Source: Flavobacterium sp. RSP15
GTDB taxonomy: Bacteria; Bacteroidota; Bacteroidia; Flavobacteriales; Flavobacteriaceae
Direction of reading: 5' to 3'
Assembly (NCBI RefSeq): GCF_003968755.1
Contig: NZ_RYDL01000002.1
Coordinates: 62,001-126,000 of the forward strand
DNA length: 64,000 nt
A program made the translations under genes and the position numbers. Below, in pieces: positions 18,061-27,421 of the stretch. Position 1 is the stretch's first letter, and each line of letters begins with the position of its first letter. Below the pieces are notes generated by a model. That model worked only from the letters and a program-made list of their open reading frames with translations, searched no databases and was not told where the DNA came from.

Positions 18061-19224
18061 TAGAACTCCAAACCATGTAACTTTAGAAAACATTGTTTTT
18101 CTGACTATTTTGGACTTACTTAAATAATTTTTCACAAACAATGCGTGCTCTTCGGCTTGCGCCAAAGAGGCTTCAATTGATTTTTTAATCGATGCTACAT
18201 TAGATGCGTTTTGATTACCAGTGGAGCCCAAACTGTACATATCGTTTTGACATTTTACGAGTTTCATTCTTGGAATTTCAATCATTCGGCTAATTTCAGT
18301 ATCTGAAAAAGAAGGCTTAAACTTATTATTTCTGTAGTGTATGAAATCATTCAACAATACAACCGCTTCATTCAATTCGATGACAACCACATTTAATTTT
18401 TCAATATTCATGTTGTGCCGCAAAAAAGTCCTTTGTTCCTTTTTGCCTTCGTAACGCTCCAGAATCATAGCATTTTTTACTCCATTTCTTGCTATTCTTT
18501 CTGCTGAGGCAAACAACTGATCGGCTTCAGACAAAGCATCGTATTTGTTGATTTCTTTCTCAAAATCAAAATGGTTCTTGGTTATACTACTTTGGATCTT
18601 TCCTTCATAAAACTCACCATTAGTAATAGGAAAATTCGAAAATTGCCACAAATAATCAAATGGAATGTGCGAAGCGATTATTTTAGCCGGATCAGACTTA
18701 AAATAAATATTGTTCAGCTTTTTTGAAAATCGCCCATTATTGACATACCCTGAACCCCATGTGGGATCAAATACATACCACTTTTTGTCAATTTTAGCTG
18801 CTGTCCAAGCATGAGCCAAGTCACTTACTTTTCCGTTTTGTTTGGTATATCCTTCAATGATATAAGATTGGACTCCTATCTTTTGCACAAGCGCATTAAA
18901 AACCGTTGCATAATGAATGCAAACCCCTTTTTTAGTTTTTAATGTCTTCGTTATTTTCTCAGCTTCTGTTTCATTGGGATTCACAGCATACCTATTCGCA
19001 ACATCATAGCTGATGTTAGATGCGGTCCAATAGAAAGCAGCTCTTATTTTATCGGTTTCTGTATTAAAATTAGCATTGATATAGGAACCAATAGCATCTA
19101 TAGAAGTTGTTGAATTAGCAGGAACAGCATCCATTTTAGCATCAACTAACAAATATCCTGAATAAACCTGTCCAGCACTCAGAAGAGAGAAAAAGAGGGA
19201 AAGAAACAAAAATATATTTTTCAT
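18052..19224 (-). CDS. Exported transglutaminase-like domain protein
   Basis: The 390-residue protein begins with a signal peptide (KNIFLFLSLFFSLLSAGQVYS). A transglutaminase-like papain fold follows with the triad Cys102 (KKGVCIHYAT), His138 (LAHAWTAAK) and Asp153 (YVFDPTWGSG). The C-terminal half is helical and unassigned. It probably acts in the periplasm or at the surface as a protease or peptide crosslinking/isopeptide enzyme. The substrate is unknown. It is convergent with the histidine kinase. Confidence 0.88.
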   Translation of the reverse strand: MKNIFLFLSLFFSLLSAGQVYSGYLLVDAKMDAVPANSTTSIDAIGSYINANFNTETDKIRAAFYWTASNISYDVANRYAVNPNETEAEKITKTLKTKKGVCIHYATVFNALVQKIGVQSYIIEGYTKQNGKVSDLAHAWTAAKIDKKWYVFDPTWGSGYVNNGRFSKKLNNIYFKSDPAKIIASHIPFDYLWQFSNFPITNGEFYEGKIQSSITKNHFDFEKEINKYDALSEADQLFASAERIARNGVKNAMILERYEGKKEQRTFLRHNMNIEKLNVVVIELNEAVVLLNDFIHYRNNKFKPSFSDTEISRMIEIPRMKLVKCQNDMYSLGSTGNQNASNVASIKKSIEASLAQAEEHALFVKNYLSKSKIVRKTMFSKVTWFGVLLR

Positions 19225-19323
19225 AATCTCGAATGTAAGTTCCCTAAATCAGAGAAGGGAACCGGTATTCACCTGTCCCCTTTTAAACTAAAATCATACT
19301 AATTTATTCTATTTCTGCAATTA

Positions 19324-19713
19324 TTATAAATTGGTTTTTATGCTTGCTGCTAAGGCTTCAAATTCCTCATTGGACAAGGATACTTTATTTTGAAAACGCA
19401 TTTCGTCCATTTCATTCAACGGAATTAAATGTACGTGCGCATGGGGAACTTCGAGTCCTACAACCGCCATTCCGATCCGTTTACACGGAACTGTTTTTTC
19501 AAGGGCAACTGCTATTTTTTTAGAAAATTGCATCAGCCCTATATATAAATCATCTTCGATTTCAAAAATCTTATCAATTTCTTGTTTTGGGATACAAAGG
19601 GTATGTCCTTTTGCATTTGGATTTACATCTAAAAAAGCCAGAAAATTTTCATCCTCTGCAATTTTATAGCATGGAATTTCTCCATTTATGATTTTTGTAA
19701 ATATACTTGACAT
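19324..19713 (-). CDS. HIT family nucleotide hydrolase
   Basis: The 129-residue protein starts SSIFTKIINGEIPCYKIAEDENFLAFLDVNPNAKGHTLCIPK and has the histidine triad HAHVHLIPL, typical of HINT/Hit hydrolases acting on nucleoside phosphoramidates. It is 55 bp downstream of greA on the same strand, a pairing common in Flavobacteriia, so the two are likely co-transcribed. Confidence 0.95.
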   Translation of the reverse strand: MSSIFTKIINGEIPCYKIAEDENFLAFLDVNPNAKGHTLCIPKQEIDKIFEIEDDLYIGLMQFSKKIAVALEKTVPCKRIGMAVVGLEVPHAHVHLIPLNEMDEMRFQNKVSLSNEEFEALAASIKTNL

Positions 19714-19768
19714 TGTGAAATTGGTTAATTGTTGAATCGATTAATCGGTTAACCGAATAAACCTTTAA

Positions 19769-20245
19769 TTAGTCGCGAGATATTTCTAAAATTTCGAATT
19801 TCAACACACCGTTTGGAACCGTGATCTCAGCAAATTCTCCAACTGATTTCCCTAATAAACCTTTCCCAATAGGTGAGGTTACCGAGATTTTACCCGTTTT
19901 TAAATCAGCTTCACTTTCGGCAACTAACGTATAGGTCATTTCCATTCCGTTGGTTTGATTTTTAATTTTTACATTCGATAAAACCAATACTTTAGAAAGA
20001 TCTAAATGAGATTCATCAATCAATCTGGCGTTAGAATGTACTTCTTCCATTTTAGCAATACGCATTTCCAGCATCCCTTGTGCTTCTTTTGCGGCATCGT
20101 ATTCTGCATTCTCAGAAAGATCGCCCTTATCTCGTGCTTCGGCTATATCAGCAGAGGCTTTTGGGCGCATTACGCTTTTTAAATAATCCAATTCTTCTCT
20201 TAATTTCTTTAACCCTTCTGCGGTGTAATACGATACTGTACTCAT
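19769..20245 (-). CDS. greA: Transcription elongation factor GreA
   Basis: The 158-residue factor rescues backtracked RNA polymerase by stimulating transcript cleavage. The N-terminal coiled coil carries the acidic tip (ADIAEARDKGDLSENAEYDAAKEAQGMLEMRI), with the key Asp/Glu pair in GDLSENAEY. The C-terminal FKBP-like domain ends EITVPNGVLKFEILEISRD. It is followed by the HIT gene. A hairpin sits at the predicted 5' end of its transcript. Confidence 0.97.
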   Translation of the reverse strand: MSTVSYYTAEGLKKLREELDYLKSVMRPKASADIAEARDKGDLSENAEYDAAKEAQGMLEMRIAKMEEVHSNARLIDESHLDLSKVLVLSNVKIKNQTNGMEMTYTLVAESEADLKTGKISVTSPIGKGLLGKSVGEFAEITVPNGVLKFEILEISRD

Positions 20246-20268
20246 AACTTATTCCTTTATATAAATAG

Positions 20269-20293
20269 AAAAAATCCCATCAGGACGGGATTT
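20269..20293 (-). promoter_or_regulatory. 5'-terminal hairpin of the greA transcript
   Basis: On the minus strand this is AAATCCC, a short loop, GGGATTT and then further Ts. The upstream -7 box TATCTTTG (complement of 20301-20308) would place the RNA 5' end almost at the base of this stem. It resembles a terminator but lies at the very start of the leader, so a 5'-protecting stem or an attenuator are both possible. Confidence 0.5.
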
Positions 20294-20300
20294 CTTTCCA

Positions 20301-20308
20301 CAAAGATA
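20301..20308 (-). promoter_or_regulatory. -7 box of greA
   Basis: The minus strand reads TATCTTTG, matching TAnnTTTG. No TTG is visible at the usual -33 distance. The greA start codon is 55 bp downstream. Confidence 0.6.
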
Positions 20309-20408
20309 CTACTATATTTTTTTTTGCCTATAAATATATGTTAATCATATATAATTCAAAGTTAAATAAATTAAATTTGTTTCACTAATACTTTGACTAT
20401 ATTTTAAA

Positions 20409-20822
20409 ATGAAAAAATACGCACTGGTTTTTCTTGTCATTCCTTTCCTTTTTTCGTGTAGTGATTCTGGTTTTAACAACACCAATCCATTTGTGCCTAA
20501 TTATACTTTCGTCGTAGACCTAAACCTGAATTTGCCGGAATACTCTAATCTAAAATTCGTTAGTAATGCTGTTTATGTAACCGGAATAGGCGCTCGAGGC
20601 GTTATCGTTTTTAATACCGGTAGTGGATACAATGCTTTTGATGCGGCTTGCCCCAATCAAGCGATAAGTGCCTGCTCTACCATGACTATAAAGGGAATCA
20701 ATGCCCTTTGCGGGTGTGACAGCGAAGAATACAGTTTATTTACCGGACAAGGAACATTACAATATCCCATGAAGCAATATCGGGTTCAAGTCAATGGAAC
20801 GTCACTACGAGTTTATAATTAA
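20409..20822 (+). CDS. Lipoprotein with degenerate Rieske-like fold
   Basis: The 137-residue protein has a lipoprotein signal peptide (KKYALVFLVIPFLFSCSDSG, lipobox Cys at 17). The later pattern AFDAACPNQA, then LCGCDSEEYSLFTGQG and LQYPMKQYRVQVNGTSLRVYN, matches the layout of Rieske ferredoxin domains (CxH, CPCHGS, L..Y.V...G). Both histidine ligands are replaced: Asn/Gln in the first box and Asp/Ser in the second. It is unlikely to bind a Rieske [2Fe-2S] cluster. It stands alone; a TAAATTTG -7 box lies at 20372-20379. Confidence 0.7.
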   Translation: MKKYALVFLVIPFLFSCSDSGFNNTNPFVPNYTFVVDLNLNLPEYSNLKFVSNAVYVTGIGARGVIVFNTGSGYNAFDAACPNQAISACSTMTIKGINALCGCDSEEYSLFTGQGTLQYPMKQYRVQVNGTSLRVYN

Positions 20823-21008
20823 TTACAACTTATAACACACCGATAACAAGAATACTCTCGGCAAAACAAATGTGGTGCGCTCGCTAGCCAAATAGTCCGG
20901 AAAAGAATAATCGTTTTTGACTTTGTTATCGAATAGATTATTTACGGTCAATTGAAAGCCAAAAGCACTATTTTTCTTTTGATAATAAAGACGATGTATT
21001 GGAACATT
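20823..21008 (-). pseudogene. C-terminal remnant of a TonB-dependent receptor
   Basis: Read on the minus strand, this segment encodes about 60 residues including IHRLYYQKKNSAFGFQLTVNN, LFDNK, SFPDYLASERTTFVLPR and a final VFLLSVCYKL before a stop. This is the usual last pair of beta strands of an outer-membrane TonB-dependent receptor. An in-frame stop precedes it and the nuoN stop codon lies 3 bp away, so the rest of the gene is gone. It is a decayed remnant, directly downstream of the nuo operon. Confidence 0.72.
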
Positions 21009-21011
21009 AAT

Positions 21012-22382
21012 TTATACCAACAAATCCAACACTAAGGATGGAAACAACCCTAATGCAATATTTAACACAACTGCTACAATGGCAACCGCATAAATAACAA
21101 CCGACGTTCCTTTTCGTTCCTCATTTGGTTCTTTGGTATACATCGCCAAAATCAATTTGAAGTAGTACCCAACGCTTATAATCGAATTGATCACTGCTAC
21201 GATCACTAAAGCCAAATAACCCGCTTGAATTGTTTGATTGAACAAAACCAACTTAGCAAAGAAACCCGCAAAAATAGGAATACCTGCCATAGAAAGTAAA
21301 GCTGCTGTAAGAATGGCCGCTAATAAAGGGTTGGTTTTTCCTAATCCGTGGAAATTTACAACATCTTCGTTGTCTCTATTTTTACAAACGTATAAAATCA
21401 CACAAAAAGCAGCGATTCCAGATAAAGAATACGCTGAGGCATAATACAACAAACTTCCAGCTGATGTAGACAAACTCAACAAAGTCATCAACATAAAACC
21501 GGCATGAGAAACGCCAGAAAAAGCCAACATACGTTTCACGTTTGTTTGTCTCAATGCCATAATATTACCAACGGTCATCGAAGCCATCGAAATCACAACG
21601 ACTACCATTTTGAATGACTCAGAAACATCCGCATTCATTACTGATAGTAATTTGTACAAACTAGCCATAGCAACTACTTTTGCCAAAGTACTCATTAATG
21701 CAGTGGTCAACGCTGGAGAACCTTCGTAAACATCCGGTGCCCAGAAATGAAATGGAACTGCCGCCACTTTAAACAACATTCCTATGGTAACCAACACAAT
21801 TCCTATTGGAAACCAAACTGGCAATTCCGCTGATTGCGACAATTCACTGATTTCAGTAACGTCAAAACTTCCCATGGCACCATAAATTAAACAGATTCCA
21901 AAAAGAATGATTCCCGAGGCAAAAGATCCCATTAAAAAATATTTCATTCCCGCTTCGTTACTTTTCAAACTCAGACGGTCACTTGCAGCAAGAATGTAAA
22001 GTGCAATGGACAATACTTCGATTCCTAAAAAGAACATCGCTAAATTTCCAAAAGAAACCATTGCCACTGCCCCTGCTAATAAAAATATTTTTATGGCAAT
22101 ATAATCCGAAATTTTAGATTGGTGATTTTCGTAAAAATTATGTCCTAAAGCTACCAAGAAAATGGTTAGCACAATAAACAAAGATGAAAAAGTAGTTGAA
22201 AATTTACTCACAACAATCATGTTGCTATAGTAACTTTCTGTTGAATTATATTCAGATATGGTTAAACCCAGCACTCCCAATAATCCAATAATCATTATTG
22301 GAACAATGGCTTTTCTTAAATTAAATATTTCAAATAAAAGGCATAAAACACCTAATCCTATTATAGCTATTAATGTATTCAT
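21012..22382 (-). CDS. nuoN: NADH-quinone oxidoreductase subunit N
   Basis: This 456-residue antiporter-like membrane subunit of complex I has about 14 helices. GMKYFLMGSFASGIILFGICLIYG and FKVAAVPFHFWAPDVYEGSPALTTALMSTLAKV are the conserved proton-channel helices with the key lysines and the Pro-rich broken helix. It is the last gene of the nuo operon, 12 bp after nuoM. Confidence 0.97.
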   Translation of the reverse strand: MNTLIAIIGLGVLCLLFEIFNLRKAIVPIMIIGLLGVLGLTISEYNSTESYYSNMIVVSKFSTTFSSLFIVLTIFLVALGHNFYENHQSKISDYIAIKIFLLAGAVAMVSFGNLAMFFLGIEVLSIALYILAASDRLSLKSNEAGMKYFLMGSFASGIILFGICLIYGAMGSFDVTEISELSQSAELPVWFPIGIVLVTIGMLFKVAAVPFHFWAPDVYEGSPALTTALMSTLAKVVAMASLYKLLSVMNADVSESFKMVVVVISMASMTVGNIMALRQTNVKRMLAFSGVSHAGFMLMTLLSLSTSAGSLLYYASAYSLSGIAAFCVILYVCKNRDNEDVVNFHGLGKTNPLLAAILTAALLSMAGIPIFAGFFAKLVLFNQTIQAGYLALVIVAVINSIISVGYYFKLILAMYTKEPNEERKGTSVVIYAVAIVAVVLNIALGLFPSLVLDLLV

Positions 22383-22394
22383 TTTATATTTGAC

Positions 22395-23837
22395 TTAGTT
22401 AATTCGGTTTATTTGAGTTAAAATTTCTTCCAGACTTGGGGTAATCAAATCAGTAATTGGCTTTGGATACATCCCAAAAAAGAATAAAACACCAATTATT
22501 AGTACCAAAGTTAATCCTTCATTGAACGTTACATCCGGAAAAGGTTTTGAATTAGTTTCGCCCAACATGGCATGTTGAAACATTTTCAACATATAATACG
22601 CTCCTAATATTATGGTTGTTCCTCCTAAAATAGCAAACCAAATGTTGATTTGTGAAAGACTGTATAAAACGGTGAATTCTCCAATGAAATTAAAAGTAGT
22701 TGGCAAAGCAACAGAGGCTAAAACCAAGATTAAAAACATTGATGTAAATTTTGGTGTCTGTGAACGAATGCCGCCCATTTCAGCAATTGCTCTAGTTTCA
22801 TATCTTCTATAAATAATTTCAGCTACATAAAACAATCCAACAACTACAAATCCGTGTGCAATCATTTGTAAAACAGCACCACGCAATCCGTCTAATGTCA
22901 ACGTGTACGTTCCGGCTGCTATTAATCCAACGTGAGCCAAAGAAGAATACGCTAATAATTTCTTCAAATCTTTTTGTTTCAATGCAACGATAGACCCGTA
23001 AATCACCCCTGCAAGTCCAAGTCCGATGAAAATATACATGTATTCCTTAGCTGCCAGAGGTGTCAAAGGCAATTGCCAACGAATAACGCTATACAATCCC
23101 ATTTTTAGCATGATCCCTGACAAAAGCATCGTACCAACGGTTGGTGCTTTCTGATACACATTTGCCTGCCAAGTATGAAAAGGAATTAATGGAATCTTAA
23201 TGGCATACGCCAAGAAGAAAGCTAAGAATATCCACAATTGTTCCGTTGCTGTTAGGTTCAATTTGTATAAATCTTCTAATAAAAGACTCCCTGCTTTTTG
23301 ATACATATAAACAAAAGCCACTAACATAAATAAAGAACCTGCTAAGGTGTAGATAAAGAATTTAACTACTGCTTTTTTCCGTTCTTCCACGTCTCCATTA
23401 CCCCAAATCAAAGCGATGAAGTAAATTGGAATCAATGATAATTCCCAAAAAACATAATACAACAAACCGTCTGATGCTAAGAATGTTCCTGCCATTGCAA
23501 ATGACATGAACAAGATTAAAGCATAAAAAGATTTTGAATTTTCGTATTGATTTCCAAAAGAAGAGAATATAATTATTGGAGTCAAAACCGTAGTCAATAA
23601 AAGCATCGACATTGACAATCCATCTGCTTTTAGAGCGAAAGAAATATTAGGTTGCGTAATCCACTGGTTGATGAAACTGATGTTTTCACCTAAATTATAG
23701 TGATTTAATAATACAATTGAAGCGCCTGCAGCAGCTAACCCAAAGAACAAAGCTACTTTTGAAGCTAGCTTATCGCCTGCAAGATACGTTGCAAACGTAC
23801 CGACCAAAAGTATAATTAATATTAGAGATACATTCAT
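22395..23837 (-). CDS. nuoM: NADH-quinone oxidoreductase subunit M
   Basis: The 480-residue antiporter-like subunit includes FWELSLIPIYFIALIWG with the essential Glu, AYAIKIPLIPFHTWQANVYQKAPTVGTMLLSGIMLKMGLY, and LLAYSSLAHVGLI. It pumps protons in the membrane arm of complex I. It lies between nuoL (107 bp upstream) and nuoN. Confidence 0.97.
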   Translation of the reverse strand: MNVSLILIILLVGTFATYLAGDKLASKVALFFGLAAAGASIVLLNHYNLGENISFINQWITQPNISFALKADGLSMSMLLLTTVLTPIIIFSSFGNQYENSKSFYALILFMSFAMAGTFLASDGLLYYVFWELSLIPIYFIALIWGNGDVEERKKAVVKFFIYTLAGSLFMLVAFVYMYQKAGSLLLEDLYKLNLTATEQLWIFLAFFLAYAIKIPLIPFHTWQANVYQKAPTVGTMLLSGIMLKMGLYSVIRWQLPLTPLAAKEYMYIFIGLGLAGVIYGSIVALKQKDLKKLLAYSSLAHVGLIAAGTYTLTLDGLRGAVLQMIAHGFVVVGLFYVAEIIYRRYETRAIAEMGGIRSQTPKFTSMFLILVLASVALPTTFNFIGEFTVLYSLSQINIWFAILGGTTIILGAYYMLKMFQHAMLGETNSKPFPDVTFNEGLTLVLIIGVLFFFGMYPKPITDLITPSLEEILTQINRIN

Positions 23838-23944
23838 TTGTAATTATTTATTGTTTTTTAAACATCCTTCGAACCAGATTTTTAAAAGGGAATTTATTTT
23901 AAAATTATAATTTTAGTATTATGAAAAATTGTGTGTAAATAGGG

Positions 23945-25834
23945 TTATTCTGCTAAAAACAAATACGAAACAATAGCACAAAGTCCGAAAACGAAGGCAA
24001 AGAGATAAAGACCGATACTTCCGTTTTGGACTTTCTTTCCTTGAAAACTTATTTCGTTTGCTACTTTTCCAATACCAAAAACAAAAGCTGTTACACCCGT
24101 TTCTATTGTGTCTCTGAAAAAACGGGACAAAAAGTTAATTGGTTTAACAAAAATACCATCATAAAATTCGTCCACATAATATTTATTGTAAAGAACTTTA
24201 GAAAATCCTGTAATGGCTGCATCCTCTGTAGGAATCTCGTTTTGTTTGATGTATTTGGCGTAAGCAATACCAATTCCAACCAATCCACCCACAACAGCAA
24301 TAACCATTAAGATGTATTCAGTAGTTCCTAAATGGTGTTCTGCAGTGGCTAATTTAGGTACAATAGGAGTCAAATATTCATTCAACCAACTATTTCCAGG
24401 CAAACTGATCATACCACCTATAGTAGCCAATATTGCCAAAACAATCAAAGGAATGGTTATCAAAGCTGGACTTTCGTGCAAATGGTGCTTTTGTTCTGCT
24501 GTTCCTCTGAATTCTTGGAAGAACGTTAAAAACATTAAACGGAACATATAAAAAGCAGTCATTATAGAGGCAACCGAAGCCACGATCCATAACGGAATGT
24601 TATTATGGAAAGCCACTAATAATATTTCGTCTTTAGAGAAAAAACCGGAGAATAATGGAACCCCTGAAATCGCTAATGAAGCAATAAGCATTGTTGCAAA
24701 AGTAATTGGCATCGCTTTTTTCAATCCACCCATCTTGCGCATGTCTTGTTCACCGTGCAAAGCATGAATTACAGAACCGGAACCCAAGAACAAACAAGCT
24801 TTAAAGAAAGCGTGCGTGATTACATGGAAAACAGCCACTTCATAGGCGCCCAATCCCAAAGCCAAAAACATTAATCCCAGTTGAGAAACAGTAGAATACG
24901 CCAAGACTTTCTTAATATCATTTTGAACCAATCCAATGGTTGCAGCAACCAGAGCAGTAACGGCTCCAATTATTGCAATTATCGATTGCACATCCGGAGT
25001 CAAATCAAACAAGAAATTCAATCTGGTAATCATAAAAATTCCTGCTGTTACCATCGTCGCCGCGTGTATCAGTGCCGAAACCGGTGTTGGTCCCGCCATC
25101 GCGTCCGGTAACCACGTATACAATGGAATTTGTGCTGATTTACCGCAAGCGCCAATGAATAACGCGAAAGCAGCAACAGAAAGCCAATACATATCAAGAT
25201 CCGTTGCACCGGCAATAGCAGTTTTTAAAGTAGCGTAATCTAAAGTCGAGAATAAATTACCGAGAATGAAAATTCCAACTAACAACCCTAAATCCCCAAT
25301 ACGGTTCATAATAAATGCCTTTTTAGCTGCATCATTGAACTCTTGGTTTTTATGCCAAAAACCAATTAACAAATACGAACAAAGACCTACGCCTTCCCAA
25401 CCGATGAACATCACTAATAAGTTACTTCCTATTACTAATGTGATCATGAAAAATATAAACAGATTCAAATACGCAAAAAAGGTATGCATATTTTCATCCT
25501 CATGCATGTAACTGATCGAATACAAATGAATCAAAGATCCAATTCCGGTCACAAAAAGCAACCATAAAATGGACAGTTGGTCCAATTGAAATCCAAAATC
25601 GACTTTGAAAGTACTGATTTGGATCCAGTCAAAAAGAGCAATTCGAATGCCTTCTGGTTGCGCTGCAATTACACCGAAGAAATAAGCAGTCGCAATAAAA
25701 GAAACCACAACTGACAGGGTCCCTATTATTCCTGATAGCGATTTTCCAAGGCTTTTACCAAAGAAAACATTGATTAAAAATCCTAAAAAAGGAGCAAGAA
25801 CTAAAACTAAAGCTATATTGGTATTCATTTCCAT
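23945..25834 (-). CDS. nuoL: NADH-quinone oxidoreductase subunit L
   Basis: This 629-residue distal antiporter-like subunit of complex I has about 16 helices plus the C-terminal lateral helix. FIGWEGVGLCSYLLIGFW, KSAQIPLYTWLPDAMAGPTPVSALIHAATMVTAG and VLAYSTVSQLGLMFLALGLG are hallmarks. The adjacent in-frame ATGs (25834 and 25828) leave the exact start open by two residues. nuoK ends directly upstream with no spacer. Confidence 0.97.
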   Translation of the reverse strand: MEMNTNIALVLVLAPFLGFLINVFFGKSLGKSLSGIIGTLSVVVSFIATAYFFGVIAAQPEGIRIALFDWIQISTFKVDFGFQLDQLSILWLLFVTGIGSLIHLYSISYMHEDENMHTFFAYLNLFIFFMITLVIGSNLLVMFIGWEGVGLCSYLLIGFWHKNQEFNDAAKKAFIMNRIGDLGLLVGIFILGNLFSTLDYATLKTAIAGATDLDMYWLSVAAFALFIGACGKSAQIPLYTWLPDAMAGPTPVSALIHAATMVTAGIFMITRLNFLFDLTPDVQSIIAIIGAVTALVAATIGLVQNDIKKVLAYSTVSQLGLMFLALGLGAYEVAVFHVITHAFFKACLFLGSGSVIHALHGEQDMRKMGGLKKAMPITFATMLIASLAISGVPLFSGFFSKDEILLVAFHNNIPLWIVASVASIMTAFYMFRLMFLTFFQEFRGTAEQKHHLHESPALITIPLIVLAILATIGGMISLPGNSWLNEYLTPIVPKLATAEHHLGTTEYILMVIAVVGGLVGIGIAYAKYIKQNEIPTEDAAITGFSKVLYNKYYVDEFYDGIFVKPINFLSRFFRDTIETGVTAFVFGIGKVANEISFQGKKVQNGSIGLYLFAFVFGLCAIVSYLFLAE

Positions 25835-26155
25835 TTATCCTTTTAGGTTTTTTAAATTATCGATGGTAATTGAACCTAAATTTCTAAAAATAGAAACCAG
25901 AATTGCCAATCCTACCGCAACTTCTGCCGCAGCAACAGCCATCGAGAAGAACACAAAAACTTGTCCTTGCGCATCTTGATGATACGTCGAAAATGCTACA
26001 AACAATAAGTTTACTGCATTCAGCATAATTTCAATTGACATAAATACGATTATGGCATTTCGTCTGTACAACACCCCAAAAACGCCAATACAAAAAAGTA
26101 TCACGCTTAGGAATATATAATTTTCAATACCAATGTGGTTTAAAATATTGTTCAT
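25835..26155 (-). CDS. nuoK: NADH-quinone oxidoreductase subunit K
   Basis: The 106-residue subunit has three helices. The conserved core is [29 protein letters not shown], with the essential membrane Glu residues. The open frame extends 15 codons upstream, but those lie inside nuoJ and the family begins at [17 protein letters not shown], so the ATG at 26155 is chosen. It sits 1 bp after nuoJ. Confidence 0.96.
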   Translation of the reverse strand: MNNILNHIGIENYIFLSVILFCIGVFGVLYRRNAIIVFMSIEIMLNAVNLLFVAFSTYHQDAQGQVFVFFSMAVAAAEVAVGLAILVSIFRNLGSITIDNLKNLKG

Positions 26156-26156
26156 T

Positions 26157-26669
26157 TTATTTTTGCAATTTTTCTTTTTTAGACAATAAAACAGTACCAA
26201 TCATAGCGACCAAAAGCAATATAGAGGCAAATTCAAAAGGCACCATATATTCGTTGAGCAACACTTTACCCAGTACTTTTATAGATTGATAATCTTCGCC
26301 AGTGGTTACATATTCGCCAACAATAGGTTTTGAGTTTATAAAAATAGCAATCAAAATCAAACAGATCAAACAAAAAGAAACAATTGCTCCTAATCTTGTT
26401 ATTCTTGGTTTGTGGACTTCTTTTTCTTCGTTCAGATTCATCAACATGATCGTGAACAAAAACAAAATCATAATCGCTCCAGAATACACGATGACATGTA
26501 CTATGGCTAAAAATTGAGAATTCAATAATAGATAATGACCCGCAATCGAAAAGAAACACACCACTAGGTAAATAGCACTGTGAATCGGATTTTTGCTGAA
26601 AATTGTCAAAAAGGCGGTTGCTAATGTGATAGCAGCCAATACACAAAAAATTATAAGTATTGTAGACAT
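26157..26669 (-). CDS. nuoJ: NADH-quinone oxidoreductase subunit J
   Basis: The 170-residue membrane subunit has five helices. [55 protein letters not shown] includes the pi-bulge helix that moves during complex I turnover. It directly abuts nuoI with no spacer, in the conserved HIJK order. Confidence 0.96.
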   Translation of the reverse strand: MSTILIIFCVLAAITLATAFLTIFSKNPIHSAIYLVVCFFSIAGHYLLLNSQFLAIVHVIVYSGAIMILFLFTIMLMNLNEEKEVHKPRITRLGAIVSFCLICLILIAIFINSKPIVGEYVTTGEDYQSIKVLGKVLLNEYMVPFEFASILLLVAMIGTVLLSKKEKLQK

Positions 26670-27215
26670 TTAGTTCGCGTTTTTAAGTTGAGCATTTTTC
26701 ATTGCGATATCTAATGGCATGACCAATCTGTCTTTTCCAAAAATGAAATCTTCTCGTTCATAACTCGAAGGGACCAATACTTTAGAGGTCGTCAGGTAAA
26801 TGGCGTCTTTAGGACAAGCCTCTTCACACAATCCACAAAATATACAACGCAACATATTGATTTCATATATCGAAGCATATTTTTCTTCTCGATACAAATG
26901 TTTTTCATCCCCTCTGCGTTCTTCAGCCTTCATCGTGATGGCCTCTGCAGGACAAGACAAAGCACACAAACCACATGCCGTACAGTTTTCACGACCTTCC
27001 TCATCTCGCTTCAACATGTGCTGCCCCCGATACACAGGACTCATTTCACGAACTTGCTCCGGATACTGAATCGTTACTTTTCTGGCGAACAAATGCTGAA
27101 TCGTAATTATCAAGCCTTTGACAATCGCAACTAGGTACATTCTTTCCCAAAAAGTCATCTCTTTGTTAGAGACCACTTTTTTCCTTCCCGATAAGGATAT
27201 GCTTTCTATACTCAT
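26670..27215 (-). CDS. nuoI: NADH-quinone oxidoreductase subunit I
   Basis: This 181-residue peripheral-arm subunit binds two [4Fe-4S] clusters (N6a/N6b). The motifs are CTACGLCALSCP (Cys78, 81, 84, 88) and CIFCGLCEEACP (Cys124, 127, 130, 134). The C-terminus is longer than the Fe-S core. It is separated from nuoH by a 206-bp spacer filled with dispersed repeats. Confidence 0.97.
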   Translation of the reverse strand: MSIESISLSGRKKVVSNKEMTFWERMYLVAIVKGLIITIQHLFARKVTIQYPEQVREMSPVYRGQHMLKRDEEGRENCTACGLCALSCPAEAITMKAEERRGDEKHLYREEKYASIYEINMLRCIFCGLCEEACPKDAIYLTTSKVLVPSSYEREDFIFGKDRLVMPLDIAMKNAQLKNAN

Positions 27216-27221
27216 TTTTTA

Positions 27222-27248
27222 GTCATTTCGAGGAACGAAGCAATCGCA
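27222..27248. repeat. GTCATTTCGAGGAACGAAGC repeat
   Basis: The sequence GTCATTTCGAGGAACGAAGC, followed by AATCGCA, lies just upstream of nuoI on the coding strand. From general familiarity it is a common intergenic element in Flavobacteriia. Only one copy is seen in this window. Confidence 0.45.
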
Positions 27249-27293
27249 CACTCAATTTTAATCCTTACTACTTATTTTTATTTGAAGCTTAAT

Positions 27294-27361
27294 CCTGCTA
27301 TTCGCTGTATCTTTTATTTTTTAGAGAAAAAAATAAAAGGATGCCGCTACTATCAGGGTTA
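27294..27361. repeat. Structured dispersed repeat with variable stem, copy 1
   Basis: The flanks CCTGCTATTCGCTGTATC and GGATGCCGCTACTATCAGGG enclose an AT-rich 14-bp stem (27309-27322 pairing with 27328-27342) with one bulged G in GGAT. The same flanks, layout and bulge recur at 51224-51280 around an unrelated GC-rich stem. It lies in the nuoI-nuoH spacer, inside the operon, so it is transcribed. Confidence 0.7.
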
Positions 27362-27421
27362 ATGATTTTGAGATCTATGTATTAAATTTAATGCTAATTA
27401 ATTTCATTTTAAGAGTAGACA

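Noticed and set aside
19745..19756. TCGGTTAACCGA palindrome between greA and the HIT gene
   Set aside because: It is only a 12-bp perfect palindrome in repetitive GGTTAA/TTAACC sequence, with no T-run; probably a repeat fragment rather than a terminator or operator.
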